This document shows positions 10,927 through 20,058 of a DNA stretch of 64,000 bases, one piece after another (position 1 is the first letter of the stretch; each line of letters begins with the position of its first letter). Location: NCBI GenBank assembly GCA_039545355.1, contig BCJJ01000006.1:62001-126000 (forward strand), written 5' to 3'. Both the position numbers and the translations under genes were made by a program. The notes beneath the pieces are model-generated. The model saw only the letters and a program-made list of their open reading frames with translations, was not told the origin of the DNA and did not search any database. The DNA is from Trichosporon coremiiforme. Taxonomy: Eukaryota; Basidiomycota; Tremellomycetes; Trichosporonales; Trichosporonaceae.

Positions 10927-11660
10927 TTAACAGGCCAGGGCGTTTCTATGCACCAAACATACTTCCTCACCCGGAGGTCGTGGGCTTGAGAAGGGCCGCA
11001 TCTCTCTCGAAATGAGGACGTCCTCCCACCGCTCTCGCTCTACCCACTGGTCCATGGATAATGGACAGGGCTTCAAGTTGTAACTCGCCTTTGAAACGCG
11101 CGTATCTGATGAGTACCTCATCGATCCGACAACAACCCCTGTCGATGCCTCTTCGTCGGAAGCGCCGCGATGTTCGTCGGCGTATAATTTGCTTTCGCGG
11201 TATTCACTGTGCACGAAACATCCCGCAAAGGGCGGAAGCTCTTCCTCAAGGAAGCTAAACTCGGGGATACGTTCAACTTCGAGCCACAGAACATCGCAGG
11301 TCAGTTTGCAAGTCTCCGGCCACGACTGCTTGAACGTCGCGATGCAATCTTTGTTTCTGTGGGGGGCGATTTCGAGGCGTCAGAAGTTGGTGGAGGTGTG
11401 GTCCAACGTTGACGGCTCAAAGAGGTGCATGACCGAGGGCGGGCAGGTCGGTAAAAGGGTAGGGGTTCGCCGACCCACGACAGAAGAGCCCAAGCTCAGT
11501 GAACTCTCCATTGCAGTAGTGCGAAGAGAAGGGGACAAGGGAGGGCCCCGAGAGCGGAATTGACGCTGCGGATGGTCAGAAGGTCGAGCTGATCGAGATG
11601 ATCGAAGACGATGTGCCAGATTTCAACAGGAAGTCCGCAGAGGAGGCTGACACTGCTCAT
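10927..11660 (-). pseudogene. Decayed F-box gene, paralogue of the neighbour at 9126-10367
   Basis: From an ATG at 11660 the complement reads an F-box start (LPVEIWHIVFDHLDQLDLLT) that stops after 48 codons. One base out of frame the match to the neighbour continues: YCN..F..LG..RGSANPYPFTDLPALG corresponds to YCNFSRLG..GAASPYPFLDLPELG. After a stop and another shift, DVLWLEVE matches DVLWIELF. The end (WVERERWEDVLISREMRPF) parallels the neighbour's WITDGHAEDVFSHKEIAPF. The middle third is missing or unrecognisable. At least two frameshifts and two in-frame stops argue against function. I looked for introns that would restore the frame and found none with plausible splice sites. Likely a dead tandem copy. 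Confidence 0.65.
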
Positions 11661-12555
11661 CTCCGTTGGCTACTCCAATGACACAGCCGACAGTCGGTCC
11701 CACACGATCACGTTAGCGAATCAATGTAGCGCGATGTTTATAGGAGTCTGCGTTGTTGAGGAAGATGTAACGGTTGAGGAATCGGCGCTGATGCACTCGT
11801 CAGAAAAATCAGCCGATGAGAATGGTGATTGCGATGAGTTGCGATGGATCCGGATGTGATTGTATAGCGACATTGTGCAGAAGCAAGAGTATGGTTGATG
11901 TTGAGGTCACCGAAGTGTGTCACGCAAGTGTTGCGCGCTGTGGTGCGGGTTCCCGAGTTTGGTTCCGCGGTGGCGGCGCGACTGATTTCCGACTGCTCAG
12001 ATTTCGGTTTCCGCGCATGTGCCATGGACGTCCTCTAACTCAGTCCCTATGCCTTATTGCTGCACAGGCGTTAACGGCGCGAGGCAAGAGTCAGTGACAT
12101 CGACCAGATCAGAGTGTCAAGCTCACTTGCAGGCTCCGCGGTCTCCAAATTGGCTTCCCCGCCCTGAAATCAGGCAGCATTTTCGATCTTTTCGGCAGCC
12201 ACACCATACGACATCTGATTCAAATCGTTGCGGTTTCTCTACTTCAAGCCTGGATCCCATGACGCCGCCCATGACGTAGTCAGGCCAGGCCAGCACAGGT
12301 AGCGCCACATTGCAGAATGCGGCATGTGGCCAAGCCCGCTCCGTGCGCGTGAGGGGCCCGTTCAGCATGTGCCACCGTACGACTCGACGTCCAGGGAGCC
12401 GGGTATTGATGCCCGTGTCTGCCATTGTCCGGGTCTGTATATGAGTCAGACTCGTCCTCTGACAGTCCATACCACCTCTGCTCTTCCCAACGCTCCTGTC
12501 TTCTGCTCTACCCAGCAACACCTACTCCCTCGCCTCAGCAATAGCCACCCTAGCA
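11661..12555. other. Intergenic region upstream of the zinc-ribbon gene, nothing supported
   Basis: 895 bp with several short frames on both strands, none with a recognisable domain. A pyrimidine-rich stretch just before 12556 looks like the leader of the next gene. Confidence 0.35.
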
Positions 12556-12925
12556 ATGATGACCTACGACGAGACCCTCATCTGCCCCTGCTGCGGCGGC
12601 GAGACGAACATGGTCAACACAGCCGGCGAGGGCCAGAACTGCCGTGACTGTGAGTTCTTACTGTGCCTCCTCTGCCTCCTCTCTCATCTTCCCCGCTAAT
12701 CCCCAGGCTGGCTCAAGACGCTCTACGAGCCGTTCAAGTTCCCCCCCTGCGACGTCTGCGGCAAGGGAGACGAGACGCGTACCGGCGACATCCACGGCGA
12801 GCACCTGTGTGACGACTGTGAGCCCTACCTTTCCTCCGTGAAAGCTGACAGCAGGCGCCGAGCGCAAGTACAAGCAGCTCCCGTACGACTTCGGCAAGGG
12901 CGGGCAGAGCGTTGCGGCGGCCTAG
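12556..12925 (+). CDS. Small double zinc-ribbon protein (91 aa), unknown function
   Basis: Three exons, 12556-12649, 12707-12817 and 12855-12925, all with GTGAG donors and good acceptors, make 91 residues. It begins MMTYDETLICPCCGGE. Two Cys-rich units follow: CPCC with NCRDC near residues 10-32, and CDVCGK with HLCDDC near 46-70. These are CxxC pairs spaced as in two zinc ribbons or treble clefs. Both introns fall inside the second cysteine pair of a unit and split a TGC codon, a symmetric arrangement that suggests unit duplication. The tail is basic then Gly/Ala-rich. No signal peptide or membrane span. I do not recognise the family; a role binding nucleic acid or protein is only inference. 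The last acceptor is a CAGCAG pair, so one extra residue is possible. Confidence 0.75.
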
Positions 12926-13555
12926 TTGCAGAGCAGCGAAGCTGCGCAACCTCCTTGTTGCGTAGCCCTGTCTGTTTCCGCCGTCGCCGTCGCCGTTGCC
13001 GAATCGCCCAATAATCACGAACCCGTTGTAGCTGTATGTATCTTTCGTCCGTCATCCACTCCTCGTCGGCGCGTCAGCATCGAACGAGCCAAAGGAGCAG
13101 TGGGTTCCGCAAGCCGGCGGAGGAGGACAGCGCGTAGCGGCGACCTCGTTGCGGGAGTGGGTCAGAGTGCGGGCCCCCTCAGCGAGAGTAGGGACAGAGA
13201 CGCCATCGGCCCGTGCGCGCAGGGTTATGGTCGCCGCACAAATATCGAAGAGGCACGCGCCATTGCCTGTTCACCCTCTGTGTGATAAAGTCGGCTGCGT
13301 CGACATCGGCTGGGGACTGGCCGGGAACGTCGCGCGCGTTGAGCTCGACGAGGGCATTGTGGAAAGAGAAGAAACACGCGCAACCTCCACCTGAACGTTT
13401 TGTTTGGTTCCAAACTGAAATTTAGATCCCGCTAACCCTAACGCACGTGAACTTCATCCCGACCAACCAACCTCTACCCTCCTAACCCTGTCTTCCTTCC
13501 AACAAAACCACGCCTCCAGCATGCATGAACGCATGCCGAGGGACGAAAAAGAGAG
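12926..13555. other. Intergenic region between zinc-ribbon gene and tRNA-Gly
   Basis: 630 bp. Holds the zinc-ribbon 3' UTR and the region downstream of the tRNA. A short CTAACCCTAAC stretch at about 13433 is too short to be an interstitial telomere tract. No supported gene. Confidence 0.35.
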
Positions 13556-13634
13556 TACATCCAGGGGGAATCGAACCCCCACCGCATCGAATCGCACGTG
13601 GCAACGATGCATGATACCATTTCACCATAGATGT
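13556..13634 (-). tRNA. tRNA-Gly(GCC) with an 8-nt intron
   Basis: On the complement the sequence folds as a full cloverleaf: acceptor ACATCTA with TGGATGT, D-arm GTGA-AATGGTA-TCAT, anticodon stem CATCG/CGATG around the loop TTGCCAT (anticodon GCC at 13600-13602), 4-nt variable loop, T-arm GGGGG-TTCGATT-CCCCC, discriminator A. The loop is completed by removing 8 nt (13591-13598) at the standard 37/38 position. A-box and B-box promoters are internal, and TTTTT at 13546-13550 gives a Pol III stop. Odd: the first pair is A1-U72, where tRNA-Gly usually has G1-C72, and there is a U-G wobble at 6-67. Confidence 0.93.
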
Positions 13635-16600
13635 GAGGACGCTCTCGTCTCTGGAAGGAAGCGGGCGGGGTTTTGGACTCTGGACTCGCGCGTTTCAACT
13701 TTGCGCTGGAGATTCTGGCGTGTACAGCGACGCTGTCGTTAGAAAAACTGCTCCTGTTGGTCTGCCTGGTTATTAGAAGTGAGGTGAAGTGAGGTGAGAT
13801 GAGGTGAGGGAAGGAGAAGAAGCGCCCCCACGGCCACTCCGACAGTCCGTCGGCGCCTCGCGTTCTCACTCCGCCACAACTTCGAGCGCCTTCGCACTCC
13901 GGACCATGCCCCCCCCCCCCCCCCTGTTGCTCGCTAGGAGCGTAGCGAGTGTGAGGGTCGTGTGGCATGTGGCGATAAGGCCACCCACTTGTATTATCGT
14001 GTCCAAGCCACGGAACTCGCCGCAACACATCTGTAATCAAGCGCAACAAAGTTTCTCCGCTCGTCCTCGCACCCTCGCGTTTCTCCGAGACCTGCAACGC
14101 TTCCAGTTGTGCGTTAGTTCGCGCAGGCACAGCTTCATCGCACGCGCGCTCCCCATCCCCACGGCGTGCGCAGACGGGGCAGAGGGGGAGCAGAGGGCAC
14201 GCGAGGGGCTCACTGGAAGAATTGGCCGCAAGCTATTCTTAGCAGCAAGAGTTGCCCGCTGACAATCCAAGCCGGGGGCTTCCGGTACGCGGCCCGTGCG
14301 CGCGTGTCTGGAACGCGTCCCGACAGTCCGCAGGGTGGTGCCGAAGCATATGCGGCCCCACCGGGTTCCACATCTTTGGGCAGAGCGTAGTTTGTATTTC
14401 GGCCAACGTCGAGGGGGATCTGTGCAGCGGTTGGAAAACTGGAAGGGCGAGCGGGGCACATTACAAAACGTTGCAAGGCGGTACGCGCACGATTGGGGCG
14501 AGCGGGGTGCGCTCGGAGCACGAGAGTAGGGCCGACGAACCTCGGAACGACTTTGCTTCGGGGCCCGGAGGTGAGCCATGTTCGCTGTGATCTTTGCGGT
14601 CACTTTGGAAGAAGCCTGGGCCATGGCCAAACTTGAATGGCGCCAGAACACATTCGTCAGTCAAGGAGGGGAGGAAGCGTTGGAACGGCGGTGGTGTACC
14701 TGAATGAGCAGCTACCTGTGGAGCAGATCCAGCGATCTTGATCGTTTCCAGACCTGCTCCTCCTCTTGCTGACGAGGAAGCATGACGTGTGACGTGTTGA
14801 AGTTGGCTATGAGTCCCAGAGTTCGTTCAGAGTGGGTCGCCATTGCCCGCAACCTGATACGTGCGGAGCGTTGTTGACCAGGGTGGGGCCGAAGCTTGCT
14901 GGCAGTGGGTTGGCGCGCAGGGTCGAAAGTTCAAGACTGACGTTTCCGAGGGCGAGCCCGTGCTTCGGGTTTGGACTGGAACGAGCTAGTGGAGCGGGAC
15001 GCGGAGCAACGATGGGCAACTTGAGGAAGCAGAGATGAAGCAGAAGTGCAGAGGCACGGACGCTCGGACCGGGGTCCGGTGCTGGTTGGTGCGTGACTGC
15101 GGAGTCGTGATCTCGTGAATCTGGGTGACCTCATCGCTGGAACGGCTGATGATTGTCTAGCTGTCGCCGTGCGCGCTCTGCTGAGTGTGGGAAGTTTCGG
15201 GCTCGTCGGACCTAGTGCAAGCAAGAGAGCCCCAGATCCCGGGGCACCGCACCCTTCGAACCAGTCAGGTCGTGCAACACCTATTGGATCTGGGTGGGCT
15301 CGCAACTGTCGCGGAATGCCAAGACGGTGCGTCAGAAATAGCCGCATAACGAGCACGCAACCCCCAGACCTGCAGGGCGCGCGTTATCTACGCCTGTAGC
15401 GCTTAGATGCGACTGCGGCTCGGCTGATTGGTGTGCCGCACGTTTGGCGTTTAACATTATTCGAAATGGAGGACGTTTGTTCACAAGTCAGTGCAGATGC
15501 AGCCCGGGGAGCCTCCAGGTGCCCGAGGAACGCTGAGGAACGGCGAGGGGGTGGCTGGGGACCGTATGGGATCACCTGGGGCCCGAAAAACGCAGGGAGA
15601 GTGGGAATCGGTCTCACCCGTATTCCACTGTGCTCACGGCCGGCGCGGCCGTTGACGCTGCTGCCCCGTTCATTCTCGCCCGAGCTGTTTGTGTTTACAG
15701 AATGATCGTCAAGGGCCCCGTTCGCCGGCGACTTTTTCAATATCTCACACCACCGCCACCGCGGCTGCCGTGTCCGTGTTCGTATTCGTGCCACCGTTCT
15801 GCCTATGTCGTATGTACCGGATCTGGGCCGGTACCGACGGCGCCGCGGCAAGCACCGACACTGGCGAGGCTGCCGACGGCGAACGAGATATCGCGACGGC
15901 GAGGACGAATGATATCGAGCAGAGTGAAAGAAGCAGGGCTTGGCTGGCAGAGGCGTGGGCCCTCGTGCCCCGCCGCCATTGTTTCCAGTGGTCGGACTGG
16001 GCGCCCCGACGTACCTCCGCAGCCCCCGTGCACAGTGTGGGCGTCAGGAAAGCACCGGCCACGCCAGGGTGGGGCCGGCATCGACGGCAAGGGCCGCCAT
16101 CTCACGGCTGAACTCAGGGTATGACGGTATGACATCCCAGCAACTCAGACCGCCTGCCGATAACGGTGTCCTCTGAAAACCCCAGGCTCCAATCAAAGCG
16201 CCCAGCATTCAAAGCGACTCAACTGGAAACGCTCGAGGTCACCTGCGAGAACAATCCGAGTCGGCGTGTCGGCAACTTATCGCCATGCTGGGAGAGCCTC
16301 AGATGGCAGCTCGTTCCCTGCCCCACTTCCCCGGATGAGCCTATGTTGTCCTCGTGATTGGTGATGTGCAAGGAGGCGCCAGGAACAGCCCTCCGTATCA
16401 GCCTCCTGCGCACGAGACTCGGCCGTCCCCTGGAGGGGATTGGGTCAAGCGCGACACCCACGCTATTTTGGGATGGCCTGCTTTGCGTTGGAGCTAACGT
16501 CCGAGCTAACATGCGATGGTACTGGACCCCAAGTCCTCAACCCCCCCAACGGGCCCACCGCGCGCAGCTCAACTGCCCCGCTGCCCCGCGAGTCCCCGCT

Positions 16601-16961
16601 GGTCGTCTTTGCCAACATCCCTCCCCCAAGGGACCCCAGGCGCTCAGGCCCGTCGCGGCGGGCAGCTCTCGCGAGGCAGTCGCTCTTTTCGAATCAAGGA
16701 TAGCCCTGATCCTCTTCCAGCTGCGGATGTTACCTCTACCGAGTCGGGAGGCCAAGGGCGAGACCCGAAAGGCGAGCCTAGCGACCTGGCCAGTGACCTG
16801 TGGCAACGGCGCTAGCGCTGAATCCCAAGATCTTTTTCTGCTCTCACGCGAAGACCCACCCGCTCGAGGCCGAGAAGCCGGGTGTTGGCTGATGACTCAT
16901 AAAAGGTCGATAGGGGAGCGTGACCTGTTCTCTCTTCCCCAGCAGACTCACGCCCACCATC
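13635..16961. other. 3.3-kb stretch without a secure gene, upstream of the Jen transporter
   Basis: A run of 16 C lies at 13909-13924. Many frames of 60-200 codons occur on both strands, but they show Arg/Pro/Ala-rich shadow composition and no domains. The best candidate (15689-16111) is listed separately. The right end holds the promoter of the transporter: TGACTCAT at 16893-16900 (Gcn4/AP-1 type) overlapping a TATA-like CATAAAAGG about 60 nt before its ATG. Confidence 0.4.
15689..16111 (+). CDS. Possible small membrane protein or exon, low confidence
   Basis: This frame contains a hydrophobic span (TAAAVSVFVFVPPFCLCRMY) followed by an acidic, Ala/Thr/Asp-rich tail (GAAASTDTGEAADGERDIAT), which is unlike the Arg/Pro-rich shadows nearby. 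A TTTACAG just before (15690-15700) could be a splice acceptor, so it may be an internal exon. No upstream exon could be joined convincingly and no family is recognised. Confidence 0.25.
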   Translation: MCLQNDRQGPRSPATFSISHTTATAAAVSVFVFVPPFCLCRMYRIWAGTDGAAASTDTGEAADGERDIATARTNDIEQSERSRAWLAEAWALVPRRHCFQWSDWAPRRTSAAPVHSVGVRKAPATPGWGRHRRQGPPSHG

Positions 16962-18649
16962 ATGGTCTCACCACCGCAGTCCATCAAGGACACCCCCCGC
17001 CACTACGAGGAGTCGGAAGACGGCCTCGCGCACACCTCTATCAAGTCGCAGCTGAGCCACTGGCACGCGATCAAGGGCCGCGAGCACCGTTCGTTTGTGC
17101 GCAACATCATCCCGTCGTTCCAGTGGAAGACGCAGAAGAACTCGCCGAACGAGATCGTCATTCACAACCCTATCAAGCTCTTGCGCTCCGTACCCGCCAA
17201 GGGATGGCTCTACTTCCTCGTCGGTTGGTTCGCCTGGACTGTGAGTGACCTCGCGCAGCATCTGCCGCAGCATCAGTGGACATCAGTGGAGCCCTCTGCT
17301 AACCACGACAGTGTGATGGTTTCGACTACTTCGCCGTCTCGGTCACGATGACGGACCTCGCCAATTACTTCGACAAGAGCAACCACGACATCTCGACTGC
17401 CATCACCCTCACGCTCCTTTTCCGCTCCCTCGGAGCCTTCCTGTTCGGTATCGCCGCCGACCGTTTCGGCCGCAAGTGGACCCTCTTTGTGAACCTGCTC
17501 ATGATTGCCGCCCTCGAGCTGGGCTCCGGTTTCGTCCAGACTTACAGTGCTTTCCTCGGTGTCCGCTCCATCTTCGGTATCGTCATGGGCGGTATCTGGG
17601 GTACGTCGGCTGCGATCGCGCTCGAGAACGTGCCTCCACACGCGCGTGGTCTCATGTCTGGCATGATGCAGCAAGGTTACGCCGTCGGCTACCTCCTCGC
17701 CGCGTCTGTCAACTTCATCACCCCGCACAGCAAGTACGGCTGGCGCTGCGTCTACTTCTTCGGTGCCGGTTTCTCTCTTCTCGCTGCTATTCTCCGTCTT
17801 GTCGTCCCCGAGTCCCAGCAGTACATCGAGGCGCGCGAGCGCGCCAAGGCCGAGGCCCTCCCCGCCAGGGAGGCGACGCGCCGCTTCGGCCGCGCGATCT
17901 GGGACATGCTCAGGACGAACTGGATCCGCGTCATCTGGGCCATCTGCTGCATGACCGGCTTCAACTTCCTCTCCCACGGCTCCCAGGATCTCTACCCGAC
18001 CTACCTGAAGGAGACCAAACTTCTCAGCCCCGCCGTCACAAACCGCGCCGTCATCATCTCCAACGTCGGCGCCGTGTGCGGAGGCACGATCGCGGGTTAT
18101 CTGTCTCAGTACTCGGGACGTCGGCTTACTGGGCTGCTCTTCCTGTGCATTACTGCCGCGTTCATTCCTCTCTGGATTCTCCCCGGCAACTTCGCGGGTC
18201 TCGCCGCCGGTGGCTTCTGGATGCAGTTCGGCGTCCAGGGTGCCTGGGGTATTGTGCCCATCTACCTGTCCGAGATCTCGCCTCCCGCCTTCCGTGCCCT
18301 CTTCGGTGGTCTCTCGTACCAACTCGGTAACATGGCCTCGTCTGGTGCGGCGCAGATCGAGACGGACGCGGGCGCGAGCATCCAGATCCCCGACCCCAAT
18401 CAGCCCGGCAAGATGATGCCCGACTACGCGACGGTGCAGGGTATCCTGATCGGCGCCGTCATTGCGTGGCTCATGATCTTCCTCTTCCTTGGCCCCGAGG
18501 CTGACGGATCCCACTTCGAGCACGCTAAGGCGGCCTACGAGGAGGGCGCCGGTATGGAGACCGGCACCCGCCTCGTGCACGAGGACGAGTACATCCGCCG
18601 CGAGAGCCAAGGCCAACGCGAGGAGCGCGAGGGCGAGAAGGCGGCGTAA
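16962..18649 (+). CDS. JEN1: Jen-type monocarboxylate/proton symporter (MFS)
   Basis: Two exons, 16962-17240 and 17312-18649, encode 538 residues. The protein has MFS features: FGIAADRFGRKW (MFS motif A between TM2 and TM3), a second RLTGLLF-type loop, and about 12 hydrophobic spans. The decisive motif is NFLSHGSQDLYPT, with N at about residue 311; it fits the Jen signature NXX(S/T)HX(S/T)QDXXXT exactly. N- and C-terminal tails are hydrophilic, and the C-tail is rich in Glu/Arg. Known role of Jen proteins: plasma-membrane uptake of lactate, pyruvate, acetate or dicarboxylates with protons, normally glucose-repressed. The motif cannot tell monocarboxylate from dicarboxylate use. A Gcn4-like site and TATA-like element lie just upstream. 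Confidence 0.92.
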
Positions 18650-18761
18650 GCAGAGGGGCTTGGGATCTTTTCGATTTCTTGAAGACAACTAGTGATCAGT
18701 CTCTTAATAATATGGCTGCGGTTAGCACGCCACTTGTACATCACCGAATGCAACGATAAGG

Positions 18762-19800
18762 CTAAACATTAGCTGAGATGCTCCGCATGTGTCCTCTCTT
18801 CAGCATGGAACTGTATGCGTCGATGAACATCGACATCTCGTGAGGGTTTACTCCAGTGGAGGTGGGGATGCGGCATCTTGGGTGGAGGAACACCGCCCAC
18901 ACCCTGGCAAACTCATTTCGGTCGGTGACTCACTCTCCTCACATCGAGTACCCCCGTCATCAAGTATCACTCACCAGTTCTAGAAGCCAAAACGGTCCCA
19001 CACAGGGTACGCGCCGAAGATTACCTTCGCCCGTGCCACCGTACTGTGCCAGAGTGGCAGTAGAGTAAGGCGGGTTTGACATCGCCTGCGTGTCAGTTGT
19101 GAAGTACAGGGGGGTAACTTGCCACCACGAAGATGAGCGAGTGACAGGTCCAGAGGCTGGCAGAGTTCTTTCTTGACCCTCCGACATAGTGAGTGTGGGT
19201 TGAGTGGCCCATGTGTTGGAGAGGAGATCGTGCCGTATCATGCAAGTGACCTCAAGAGCAACGCCAGGGCATCCCGAGATGTCAGCTACAGTAGACAGAA
19301 CCTTGAACAGCTCACGCTCTGGGTGTCAGTTCGAGTACTGGCGTGGAAACGCACGACTGAGCAGATTGCACCAGATTACACTATCGCGTCGATCACCAGC
19401 GCCTCGGTGAAGCCAGCCGGAGATAGTTTCCTGGCCATGAGCTCCCAATATCATGTGCCCAGCTCACCGGATCCCATTGAGCTGATACCTGTCAGCTCGC
19501 AAGCATCCAACCGAAGCTCACCACCCCATCCCAGCTTACTAGGGGCCCTAAAGGTTGGGGGGTGCCGAACGGTCAGCTTGGCCGGAATCGCCACAGGTCA
19601 CGACTGCGTCCTGCGAGTCAGCTTCTGCCGCACACTACAACTGACCTCGTCTGGAATCTCGCTGTCATCTCTGAGAGTCAGTTGGACGCGAGGGTCGTGG
19701 CAGCTGACAGTTCTACTTGCCAGTTGGTTCAAGGCAGCAGGAGAACTCACAAGCGAGACATGGAGTCGCCTGCGCAGCAACAGCAGGGCGCCTTCGCCTC
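18762..19800 (-). CDS. Probable intron-rich gene, structure only partly resolved
   Basis: On the complement this stretch is packed with splice-like signals: donors GTGAGT at 19750, 18974 and 18933 and GTGAGC at 19521 and 19467, each followed by CTGAC/ACTGAC branch sites and CAG acceptors 35-70 nt on. Splicing by these gives joined peptides with ordinary protein character, for example RFCHDPRVQLTLRDDSEIPD, then SWDGVLNGIRKLSPAGFTEA, then LVIDAIRELFKVLSTVADIS, and later SNPPYSTATLAQYGGTGEG. A possible last exon reads GVNPHEMSMFIDAYSSML up to a TAG at 18762-18764, but an alternative frame is also open there. I do not recognise the protein. It may be a real gene with many small exons or a decayed one. 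The start is uncertain. Confidence 0.33.
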
Positions 19801-20058
19801 CTGTGGATCAGCTGCAGACCACAGGTGGATAACTTGCTGTGAAGGGTGGCGAGGAAGTAAGGATGTGAGAACGATGGCACCGCTGAGCTGCTACGACGTG
19901 GAAGTGGGCCATGTGAGTTGGGGCGCAAGGACGTGTGCGAAGACGATCTTGTATCGTCTCGCAGATCCAATGGTCACTGATGCCCTCTGCTGTGGTGTTG
20001 TGAATGACGAATCTGCATGCATATGATAGTAACTTCTCTCGCACCTCTCTTTACGCTT

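Noticed and set aside
13425..13490. CTAACCCTAAC and CCTAACCC as an interstitial telomere
   Set aside because: Only one or two units; expected by chance in C-rich sequence.
17273..18688. 471-codon complement frame opposite the Jen transporter
   Set aside because: Asp/Arg/His/Val-rich mirror of the transporter codons; no family features.
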